Source: Chlorella sorokiniana (Eukaryota > Chlorophyta > Trebouxiophyceae > Chlorellales > Chlorellaceae). From it: 64,000 nt of DNA. The stretch is from NCBI GenBank assembly GCA_025917655.1, contig CP084610.1:1054001-1118000 (forward strand), written 5' to 3'. Of the stretch, positions 55,871 to 64,000 are shown piece after piece; position 1 is the first letter of the stretch; each line of letters opens with the position of its first letter. The notes beneath the pieces are model-generated. The model was not told where the DNA came from, ran no database searches, and saw only the letters and a program-made list of their open reading frames with translations. Made by a program: the position numbers and the translations under genes.

Positions 55871-57880
55871 CGCTGCTAGAGGCCACTGGGTAAGCCTCCT
55901 GCCCTGCCCTCCTCCTCCTCTGTCCAGGTCGCCGGACCTGTGATGCACCATGTGCTGTCGGCCGGCCGCCTCGTTGTCAGCCAGATCTCGACTGAGTGAG
56001 CTGGATGCTTCTCCGCTGCTAGCGCTGCCAGGTGTGTGCTTGAGCCCGCAGGCTGCCATCTTGTGAACTACGCAGTTCTGTCGAGCCCTGTCGCATTGAT
56101 GTGCTCCCATAGGCTGGCGCCCATCCCCGCGCTGCACTAAGCTGCAGCGAGCAGCTCAGGCTGGGCTGTCCCCCTCCTTGCTGCTCTGCAGGCTGTGGTC
56201 AGACATCCAGCCGGACCCCGTCGTCTGGCAGCTGGTGGAGCCGTGGCTTCCACTCCTCGGCACGCTGCAGGCGCTGGCTGCAGCCCGCTCCGCCATTCTG
56301 GTCCATGTTTGCTGTGTGGCCCTCCCCCAGGCAGGAGGTGATCAAGCTCATGCTGGAGGTGTGCGCGCTGGGGCTGGGCGGCACCATGGACGTGTTTGGC
56401 CTGCAGGTGAGGCTGCCTTGGGGCTGGGGGCTGGTGGGCTGGTGGGCGGAAAGCCTCCAGGCTGCCGCTCCCCGTGTGCCTGCCTGGCAGGGTTAGCCGC
56501 CTCTACACCTCGTGCTTGACTGCCCCTGCAGCTCATCTGCACGCGTGCATGCTTCCTGCTTCCACTCTCGCCTGCTCAGCCCGCCTTTCGTGCTTTCCAT
56601 CCTCTTCAGGTGGGCCGCCCCCTGGAGAACGACATCATGCACGTGAAGGCCCCTGTCCTGTCGCTGCCCGCCGACGTGGTGCCAGTTCGGGCCCCGCTGG
56701 CCTTGCAGCCAGGATCCTGAGCCGAGGTGAGGGGCTGCTGAAAACCGCAGCGTGCAGGGGCATCGCTCCACGCCGCGGCCCAGATCCCCACCTGCCGTCA
56801 GTCCATGCACCACCCACGTAGCTCATCTGCGCCCTCTCTGCCCCAGTGGTGGCGGGAGGTATGGGTGGCGGGGAGGTGGAGTGGCCCCGTCACAAGACGT
56901 GTGAGTTTGCCGCGGCGGCCATGGGGGTGAGTGGTGGCGGCGTGAAGGCGGGATGAGCACCCTGCAACCGTTCAGCAACTGATGGACAGCGGCGGCAACA
57001 TGCCACGCCGCCGCCTCCCTCCCATGCGCAGGCGGAGCTGAACAGGAACGTGTTGGTCCATGAAGCCGCCGCTGCGCGACTGATGCGCATCGGTGAGCCA
57101 CGGAGGCAAAGTGAAAAGGTGGCTTGCCGCTCTGCTCCACCCCTCTTAGCTCGCCCGCCCCAGCGCCGCACAGTATGCCTGCATGGGTGAAGCTGCTGCG
57201 GTGGCGCGGCGGCGATGATACCCTGCCCCCTGCCCCCGCAAACCCATGCAGGTGCAACGCGAGACGTTGCTGAGCCTGGTGCAGTTTTGAAGGAACTCCA
57301 CCGCGTGCTGCACCTCTAGCGTCGTCACCACGGGCTAGTGGAACGCAATGGTGGTGCCGCCGGCAGCCCCGTCCCTCAACGACGAGGGTGTGGGATGCGC
57401 CCTCAGCGGCTCCCTAACGCTGGCGAGCCAGGTGATCACCTCACGAGGAGATGCTTCCTTGTTGAGCTTGAGCTTGGGGGGCAGCCGGTTTTGGTGGGGG
57501 CCAGCAACGCTGCACTCCGTGCCAGCTCCGCGTCAGTGTCTGTACACCCACGAGCCTCCTCCTTTGGCACCAGCGCAGGGCGGCACACCAGCCCCAGCCT
57601 CGGCGGTGGAGCTGCTGGCGGACCAGGAGGCCGTGGCGCCGTGTTGAGGAGCGGGCACCGCAGCCATGCCTGGCAGGTCATGGCCAGAGAGCGCTCCGCC
57701 CGCGAGTAGACCCTGATGCTCTGGCCCACAGCCAGGGGGATGTGGCCCAGAGCGTCAGGGTCTACTCCCTTTGGCGGAGCGCTCCCTTGCCATGTCCTCC
57801 CAGGCGGAGGAGCGGTGCAGCTGGGCATCACGACCACGGTGGCCAACAAGGCGGTCCTGCAGTGGTACCGCTGCGTCCAG
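55800..57880 (+). pseudogene. Exon-like fragments of an unrecognised, probably degraded gene
   Basis: Between the hairpins lie several plus-strand blocks with proper splice borders: NRNRAMAELVDNHLAAALLE (before GTAAGC), LWSDIQPDPVVWQLVEPWLP, EVIKLMLEVCALGLGGTMDV with FGLQ (before GTGAGG), VGRPLENDIMHVKAPVLSLP, EVEWPRHKTCEFAAAAMG (before GTGAG), AELNRNVLVHEAAAARLMRI (before GTGAGC), AMVVPPAAPSLNDEGVGCAL and LGITTTVANKAVLQWYRC. They look like exons of one protein in order. Stops and frame changes prevent an open transcript, and inverted repeats 3 and 4 overlap some of them. I do not recognise the family. With sequencing indels present elsewhere, a live gene cannot be excluded. Confidence 0.4.
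57667..57806. repeat. Inverted repeat 4 (arms about 65 bp)
   Basis: GAGTAGACCCTGATGCTCTG at 57704-57723 pairs with CAGAGCGTCAGGGTCTACTC at 57748-57767. The pairing extends outward through GAGCGCTCCGCC and the CCTGG.AGG.CATGGC blocks. The loop is about 10-20 bp. Confidence 0.82.
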
Positions 57881-58040
57881 GTGGGGCCGTGGTTGTTGCG
57901 GGCTGCTCCATGCTGGTCTATCCTGCGGCAGCAGTGTGTCCTTGGCAGCAATCCTGCGGCAATCCTGCGGCACCAGCGGGTCTGTTGCAACACTTTGTGC
58001 CCTGTCCCGCTTTGAGGCCTGCACCTGCCCGGCCCATGCG

Positions 58041-58197
58041 CGCCCAACGGGCACGTACAGTTGGCCAGTTTGCCAGCTCATGGGCACGAACGCGCTGGGC
58101 AGCAAGAGCTCCTCTACCTGCATGGGCTGAGCTCCTGCTGCCCAGCGCATTCCTACCCACCAGCTGGCAGACTGGCCAGCTGTACGTGCCTGTTGGC
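58041..58197. repeat. Inverted repeat 5 (arms about 72 bp)
   Basis: The left arm, with GGGCACGTACAGTTGGCCAG and CGCGCTGGGCAGCAAGAGCT, pairs with a right arm containing AGCTCCTGCTGCCCAGCGC and CTGGCCAGCTGTACGTGCC. The loop is about 12 bp (TCTACCTGCATG). Identity of the arms is about 85 percent by eye. Confidence 0.85.
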
Positions 58198-58239
58198 CTG
58201 CTGCTGCTTATTCATGTGGGAGGAGCCGGGCGCGCTGCT

Positions 58240-58738
58240 GGCCAGGGTGAGCGCAGCGCGCGGCTGGGGAGGGCGAGGCAGCGGAGAGCGCGCGCCGTCA
58301 CCTGCTGGCAGCCGGCGTGCGCCCGCCCAGCTGCTCAAGGAGAAGGAGGAGGAGGACGAGGCGGCGGCGGCACCGGGGCCAGAGGAGGAGGCGGAGGCAA
58401 CCGGCGGCGGCGCTGCGATGGCCAGTGGCGGTGCTGCCTCACAGGGTCAGGCCGCGCCCAGCGGCGGCGCTGCGGCGGGCAGTGGCGGCGCGGCTGCCTC
58501 ACAGGGCCAGGCGGCGCCCAGCGGCGGCGCTGCCTCACGGGGCCAGGCGGCGCCCAGCGGCGGTGCTGCGGCTGAGCCCTCAGTCTCCTGGCTGGCGCAC
58601 ACTGAGCCCATGGCCGGCCAACTAGGTGCTGCGGCGGCGGGCCTCCGGCATGCGGCTCTTCAGGGCAGCAACCCTGGCCGTCAGCCTGGTGAAAGCTGGC
58701 ATGCAATGCAGCTGCTGGAGCCAGCAGCCAGCCCTTGA
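58240..58738 (+). CDS. Ala/Gly/Gln low-complexity reading frame (doubtful gene)
   Basis: A plus-strand frame carries QLLKEKEEEDEAAAAPGPEE and then tandem copies of ASQGQAAPSGGAA, ending LLEPAASP at TGA 58736-58738. The repeat unit is about 39 bp. The charged helix before the repeats looks protein-like, but the frame has no convincing start and could be part of the degraded gene to its left. Confidence 0.25.
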
Positions 58739-58831
58739 GGGCATGATGCGTCCCGCTTTGTGTGTGTTGGCGTTCCTTTCGGTGCCTCCTGCTGCTGCTG
58801 CTGCTGTTACACACAACAAAAAATCTATATG

Positions 58832-58975
58832 TACAACAAAAAATCTATGACAGGCCTGGGGTGGCACACGACCCAGAATATGCCTTGTGTTACCCTCGGC
58901 CTGTCATCGCTACTGGCACAAGGCACTTTCTGGGTCGCGTGCCACCTCAGGCCTGTCATAGCTTTTGTGTTGTAC
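58832..58975. repeat. Inverted repeat 6 (arms about 65 bp, short loop)
   Basis: The left arm (58832-58894: CTATGACAGGCCTGGGGTGG, CACGACCCAGAATATGCCTT) pairs with the right arm (58908-58975). The hairpin is less GC-rich than the region around it. ACAACAAAAAATCTAT is also duplicated directly at 58813 and 58833. Size and arm identity resemble a short inverted-repeat transposable element or a microRNA precursor. Confidence 0.85.
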
Positions 58976-59007
58976 ACGGGTGTAGGCAGAGCAGCGTAAA
59001 TGCTTGC

Positions 59008-60101
59008 GACACCCACAGGATATGAAGCGGGCGGCGGCGCCGGCGGGGAGAGGGCCGGGCGGGCAGCGGCACCCGCAGCCGGGCGTGCGACGGTGGCGGG
59101 GGCATGGCAGTGAGGGTTAGGGGGCAAAAAGAGGGCCAAAACCAGCATTAGGCCGGTCGACGACCACAGGATTTGAGGCGGGCGGCGGCGCCGGCAGGGA
59201 GGGGGCGGGGCTGTCACCGGCACCCGCAGCCGGGCGGGGAGGGGGCCGGGCGGGCGGCGGGAGCCGCAGCCGGGGGGGCGAGGGTGGCGGGGGGCGCGGC
59301 TGTGGGGGGGGGGGGGCAGAAGGAGGGCCGGGAGCAGCATAAAACAGCACGACGCCTACAGGATTTGAGGCGGGCGGTGCACCCTCGCCGAGCAAGGGGT
59401 AAAATGAAGGCCAGGATGTGCCGGGGAGGGGAGAGAGAACGGTCAAAAGGTGCATAAAGTCGGTCGACGCCTACAGGATTTGAGGCGGGCGGCGGCGCCG
59501 GCGGGGAGGGGGCCGGGCGGGCGGCGGGAGCCGCAGCCGGGGGCGAGGGTGGCGGGGGCGCGGGCTGTGGGGGTGGGGGGCAGAAGGAGGGCCGGGACCA
59601 GCATAAAACAGCACGACGCCTACAGGATTTGAGGCGGGCGGTGCACCCTCGCCAGGCAAGGGGTAAAATGAAGGCCAGGATGTGCCAGGGAGGGGAGAGA
59701 ACGGTCAAAAGGTGCATAAAGTCGGTCGACGCCTACAGGATTTGAGGCGGGCGGCGGCGCCGGCGGGGAGGGGGCCGGGCGGGCGGCGGGAGCCGCAGCC
59801 GGGGGCGAGGGTGGCGGGGGCGCGCGGCTGGGGGGTGGGGGGCAGAAGGAGGGCCGGGACCAGCATAAAACAGCACGACGCCTACAGGATTTGAGGCGGG
59901 CGGTGCACCCTCGCCAGGCAAGGGGTAAAATGAAGGCCAGGATGTGCCAGGGAGGGGAGAGAACGGTCAAAAGGTGCATAAAGTCGGTCGACGCCTACAG
60001 GATTTGAGGCGGGCGGTGCACCCTCGCCAGGCAAGGGGTAAAATGAAGGCCAGGATGTGCCAGGGAGGGGAGAGAACGGTCAAAAGGTGCATAAAGTCGG
60101 T
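59008..60101. repeat. Tandem array of units each beginning with the tRNA-Ser 3' end
   Basis: The 18-mer GACGCCTACAGGATTTGA is the reverse complement of the last T-arm and acceptor bases of the adjacent tRNA-Ser gene. It occurs exactly at 59351, 59466, 59615, 59728, 59877, 59990 and (in the tRNA) 60103, with degenerate copies at 59159 and 59008. Two unit types alternate. A GC-rich type is about 149-151 bp (192 bp in the third-oldest copy). A 113-115 bp type includes GGTCAAAAGGTGCATAAAGT, which is the real 3' flank of the tRNA. From left to right the order is A, A, B, A, B, A, B, B, tRNA. Copies nearest the tRNA are nearly identical and those farthest away are most diverged. Confidence 0.93.
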
Positions 60102-60182
60102 CGACGCCTACAGGATTTGAACCTGTGCGACTTTCGTCAACGGATTTCGAGTCCGTCCCCTTAACCACTCGGGCAAAGCGTC
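60102..60182 (-). tRNA. trnS-CGA: tRNA-Ser (anticodon CGA)
   Basis: This 81-nt type II tRNA without intron reads UCG codons. The acceptor stem GACGCTT pairs with AGGCGTC (one G-U), with discriminator G. The anticodon stem ACGGA/TCCGT encloses CTCGAAA, giving anticodon CGA. The long variable arm GAC-GAAA-GTC is typical of serine tRNAs. The T arm is ACAGG-TTCAAAT-CCTGT, which supplies a good B box. CCA is not encoded. A TTTT tract lies about 15 nt past the 3' end. All helices close, so the gene should be functional. It is the intact end member of the repeat array on its left. Confidence 0.95.
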
Positions 60183-60332
60183 CGACACCGATGGAATCCC
60201 ATCAGCGTAACCATCCGACGATATCGGCCAAAACATAAGGTCAGAAGACCCTTTTTCCAGCCTTTCCGGCGGGCGTCCTCGAAGCAGCAGTGGGCAACAC
60301 CTGCAGCAGCACTCCCCTGCTATACGTTGTTC

Positions 60333-60643
60333 GCCGCCATGGGCAGCGCCTGCGGCGGCCGCCCCTCGGGCGGCTTCGCCGCCATGGCCGCCGCAGCGGC
60401 AGCCGCAACGGCAGCCGCCCCTCCGGGCGGCTCCGCCGCCATGGGCAGCGCCTGCGGCGGCCGCCCCTCGGGCGGCTTCGCCGCCATGGCCGCCGCAGCG
60501 GCAGCCGCAACGGCAGCCGCCCCTCCGGGCGGCTCCGCCGCCATGGGCAGCGCCTGCGGCGGCCGCCCCCTCGGGCGGCTTCGCCGCCATGGCCGCCGCA
60601 GCGGCAGCCGCAACGGCAGCCGCCCCTCCGGGCGGCTCCGCCG
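60333..60643. repeat. 102-bp minisatellite, three copies
   Basis: GCCGCCATGGGCAGCGCC starts copies at 60333, 60435 and 60537. The period of 102 bp is a multiple of three, so both strands stay open across the array: MGSACGGRPSGGFAAM on plus, and Gly/Ala/Arg-rich frames on minus. The third copy has one extra C (CCGCCCCCTCGGG), which breaks the plus-strand frame. Translation here is probably a by-product of composition. Confidence 0.9.
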
Positions 60644-61274
60644 CCACGGATGCTGTCGGCGCCCCTCCAGCCGAGGCTGGCGCCCCTGTTGGCGGAGCTG
60701 GTCACTTTGCACAATCCTACATGGACAATGACGGCGAGGATGCAACGGCAGCCGCAACTTTTCTACCCAAAATAGGGGCAGATGCAGGAGGCTCTCAGGG
60801 CAGCCCCGACTGCTACCTGCTATACTCTCAATCGAGCTGAGCCCCTGGCACAGCTTCCCACGCCGCCTTCCCCTCCCCTCCACCCCCTACGGCATGGGCG
60901 GGGTCCAGCAGCGCCACCTGGCGTCCCACGTGCACCGCCGCTCTATCCTGCGCAACCAGCGCCCTTCGCCCTGCCGACGGTGCTTTGCTGGCAGCGCAAT
61001 GTGTCAACCACAACGTTGCCCCCACCCTTCTGCCTCCCACCGCGCCGGATCACCAGGCCGACGCTGGTGCAGCCCCGCCCAGGCGCCTTCCCGCTTTAGG
61101 TTTGTACCGTGCCGGAGCTGGTGGGATGCCTGATGTGTGGCCCCAGCGCGTTGCAAGAGTGTAGCGTAACAGTGCAACCTCCTGCTCCACAGCAGACACA
61201 CGCCCGGGACAGAGGCAAGCCGCGCGTGAAGGCATCGCGCAGTGGCGGGCGCACATCGCCGTCCAACCCGCTGC
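60644..61274. other. Region between the minisatellite and the helicase gene
   Basis: A plus-strand frame from the minisatellite continues GAPVGGAGHFAQSYMDNDGE and stops at 60840. It has no recognised relative. The rest is probably the 3' untranslated region of the helicase gene on the minus strand. Confidence 0.4.
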
Positions 61275-64000
61275 TCACACGTACTCGCCCGCGGAGGCGT
61301 ACTCGCCGTGCGCCTCAAAGTAGGCCAGCAGGCGCTTGAGGAAGGGGTCGGAGGCGACGGTGTCGCTGTCCGCCACCAGGGCGCAGTGCCGCCGCGCCCG
61401 CGTCACCGCCACGTTCATGCGCCGCGCGTCCGCCAGGAACCCCACCTGCTGCTCCGCGTTGCTGCGCACCTGACGCACAGAGTGGCGGCGAGCACGGCAC
61501 GCGAGGAGGGGGTGGGCAGGGCGGCGACGGCAGGGGAGAGGACAATGCAGGGGCCACAGGCTCGCGCCCCACCCAGCCCCACCCAGCGACGGCACGGACA
61601 GACAATGCAGAGGCCACAAGCTTGCACCCTGCCCCAAGACGTTCACCTCCCCCCTCCCCCCACACACACACGCGCAGCGCCCCAGCTCACCATGCTGATC
61701 ACCACGGCCTCCTTCTCCCGCCCCTGGAACCCGTCCACCGTGCTGACCTCCAGCGCCTGCCCCAGCGCCTCGGGCGCAGCTCGCGCAGGCGCGCCACCTG
61801 GGCGCTATAGGGGTGATGACGCCGATGTCGGCGGCGCGCAAGCCCGCGGCCACCAGCCTGCCCACGTGCTCCATCACCACCCGCGCCTCGCCGTCGTTCC
61901 ACTGCAGGCACGAGCAGGGCGCGCTGGTGGGGGTAACAGGGACAGACGGGACAGACTGCAGGGACAACGATGCCCAAGGGTGGTAGCCAGGCAGCGTTGG
62001 GCGGCCCGCTGCCTGTCACCCTCCGCCGCCGCCCGCCCCACCTTGCTGTCCCCCTCCTCCTCGGCCTGCTCCTCCATGTCGCACCCCGCCGTGTCCACCA
62101 GCAGCAGCACCGGCAGCGCGGCCGCGCCCGCCCCGCCCGGGCACCCCGCCAGGGTGTGCCCCGCCACCGAGGGGTGCGCCGACAGGCGGCCGCCGTACAG
62201 CTCCTGCAGCCAGCGGGGAGGAGGGTTGGCGGCGCTGGGTGGGCCCGCGGCCGAGCGCGGGGCGATTCGAAGGGGGTGCCTGGGCCAGGCACTTCGGGGG
62301 CGTGGCTGCCCGCAGCGGTGGCGAAGGGCAGCCACGCTGCAGCGCGCGCCTGGGACGACCAGTCCATGATGGCGGCATTCATGCGGTACTGTACCGTCAG
62401 CATCTCGCTGGCCGCCTCCCCCACAGGTCCTGCACGCATGTGGGTGCATGGTTGCGAGTGGGTGGCACAGCGTGTAAGGCGGGGGGGGATACGTCAAACT
62501 TCCGCAACACATGCGTTCGGCGCAAGCGGGCACCGACCCAGCCCGCTCGCCTGCAGCCGCTCAAACAGCGTCCTGCTGAGCCCGGCGGCGGCCGCCTTCT
62601 CGCTGACGACGGTCGGCGGCAGCTGCAAGGCACGGGGCGTGACCACGGGGCGCGTCAGCTGGGGAGGGCCCGCCAGCAGGCAACACGGCACGCAGATGAC
62701 CGACGCAGCTGAGCCACCAGCCGAGCAGCCGGCAGCCCTGGGCGCCCGGCGGCGGCGAGGGGCGTGCGCGGCGCGCCTGCAGGTGGTCCCCCGCCAGCAC
62801 CGCCCTGCGCCCCTTGAGCAGCGCGGCCCAGCAGGCGGGCTCCAGCGCCTGCGCCGCCTCGTCCACCACCACGACGTCGAAGCGCAGCTGCTGCAGCTGG
62901 CGGGCGCCCACGCCCGTCAGCGTTGCGCACACCACCTAACCCAAGGAGGGGGCGGGGGATGGACCAGTAAACGTCGCCGTCTTGAGCGCTGCCAAGTAGC
63001 GCAGACGAGCGCAGCGCCGCGAATGCCGACTGCTGTGGGACGCTGGCAGAGCGGGCAGCAGGGATGGCAGCCTGCACGGCGCCAGCCCCGGAGCATCGAG
63101 GCTGCAGCCGTGGCCGGGGCCTAGATTTGTGGGGCCTGCTTGAGGCGCCCGCAGCCAGCCCACCTGCGCCCCTCGCAGCACCTCCTCCACCGCCCTCTCC
63201 TGCCGCTGCCGCTCCTCCCTGGCCAGCTGGCGCAGCTCGGAGCGCACCGCCCGCCGCTCGTCGCGGTCCTTGCGGCCCGCTGCACACGCAGGCCGGGTGC
63301 GGCGCTGCCTTACGCAAGCCCACATGAATGGCTCAAGACGCAAGCACAAGGCGGCGGCAAAAAGCTGCCCCTGGCTCCAGAACCAAATGGGCCTGCGCCC
63401 CCCCCCCCCCCCCACCCCCTTCTACCCCCCAATACCCCCAACCCACCCTCCACCCACCCAGCTTTAGCAGCCGCCCGTTGAGCGCCTTCATCTCCTTGCG
63501 GCAGTCCTTGGCCAGTGCAGAGTTGTCCGACTGCAGCACCCTGGCCTCCAAACTGTTCTCCAGCACCTGCGGCGGCGGCATCGTCGGGAGGTGATGGCTG
63601 GGTGGCGCAGTGCCGCAGCTTTCAGCAGCCACGGCAGCGTCACGCTCTGCTCCCGAGGCGTCGGCAGAGGCGGCAGCGACCGCAGGTGGGCAGCATGCCG
63701 CCAGAAGGGCAGCACCCGTCGCGCCCACAGCCGCAGGCAGGCAGCTGGACTGCTTGGGCCGCGTGTCCTGGCTGGCCCCCGCCCGCGGCGCACCTGCGGC
63801 AGCAGACGGGCAGGGTGGCCCATCCTAACCACCGACAAGCGCCCCGCGCCACCCTGGCTGCCCTGCGCCGCCAGCCGCTCCACCAGGTTGTCCACGGCCA
63901 CGTTGGAGGCGGCGCAGGCCAGCACGCGGCTGCGCGCGGGTGGGGTCAGGGGTGGTGTTGCAGGAGTTAGCGTGGGGCATCGAAAAGGGCGGGTGGGCGG
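61275..64000 (-). CDS. IGHMBP2/SMUBP2-like superfamily 1 helicase, C-terminal part (partial)
   Basis: This is a UPF1-like SF1B helicase acting on RNA or DNA 5' to 3'. From the window edge inward, [20 protein letters not shown] is motif Ia with its Asn. [20 protein letters not shown] and [20 protein letters not shown] form the helical insertion. [20 protein letters not shown] and [16 protein letters not shown] give Walker B (DEAA), and [11 protein letters not shown] is motif III (GDxxQ). [16 protein letters not shown] is motif IV-like (QYRM). GVITP...[10 protein letters not shown] and [18 protein letters not shown] form motif [21 protein letters not shown] is motif VI. The protein ends [10 protein letters not shown] at TGA 61275. 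Two single-base gaps near 61775 and 61808 interrupt the frame before motif V. The P-loop and N-terminus lie outside the window. An SMUBP2-type assignment fits best. Confidence 0.86.

Noticed and set aside
58240-58738. Collagen- or silk-like structural protein
   Set aside because: The ASQGQAAPSGGAA repeats lack Gly-X-Y periodicity and the frame has no credible start.
59008-60101. Subtelomeric or telomeric repeat
   Set aside because: Units are built on tRNA-Ser sequence, and no (TTTAGGG)n-type telomeric repeat is present.

Overview
The window looks like nuclear DNA of a coccoid green alga of the Chlorella type (Trebouxiophyceae). It is very GC-rich and its genes carry many short GT-AG introns. 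Runs of Ala, Gln and Gly are common, and TGTAA polyadenylation signals follow several stop codons. The gene set is plant/algal: a MEX1-type plastid maltose exporter, a plant-type NDUFA6 and an ER-tethered bZIP. The clade is an inference from style and gene content. No open reading frame spans a whole gene, so coordinates run from start codon to stop codon and include introns.

Layout. 0-7 kb: N-terminus of a small plastid membrane protein (-), a histidine phosphatase (-), a hypothetical protein (-), a divergent H2B-like histone-fold protein (+), and a CECR5/HDHD5 HAD hydrolase (-). 7-24 kb: a membrane-tethered bZIP factor (+), MEX1 (+), cytosolic PheRS beta (-), a sphingoid-base-phosphate phosphatase (+) and an AAAP amino acid transporter (+). 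24-34 kb: the U1 snRNP factor LUC7 (-), SWR1 subunit SWC6 (+), complex I NDUFA6 (-), a 137-bp satellite, an RNase MRP RNA gene (+) and a short-chain dehydrogenase (-). 34-52.5 kb: a pectate-lyase-fold protein (-), a full-length ABCC transporter (-), two unrecognised genes, an mTERF-like protein (+) and RPA3 (-). 53.6-61 kb: a gene-poor block with six successive long inverted repeats among exon-like debris, then a tandem array built on the 3' end of a tRNA-Ser(CGA) gene, the tRNA itself, and a 102-bp minisatellite. 61-64 kb: C-terminal part of an IGHMBP2/SMUBP2-like helicase (-), cut by the window edge.

Genes are mostly unlinked housekeeping functions. Several are arranged as close head-to-head pairs that share short intergenic regions: hypothetical/H2B-like, HAD/bZIP, PheRS/S1P phosphatase, LUC7/SWC6 and hypothetical/mTERF. 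Many coding exons are broken by one-base gaps or additions, mostly in G or C runs, while the flanking protein homology continues in the next frame. The simplest explanation is uncorrected long-read indels rather than pseudogenes.

The items I would look at first are the RNase MRP RNA at 31161-31428, the tRNA-Ser 3'-end array at 59008-60182, the inverted-repeat cluster at 53.6-59.0 kb, and the H2B-like gene at 3261-4162.
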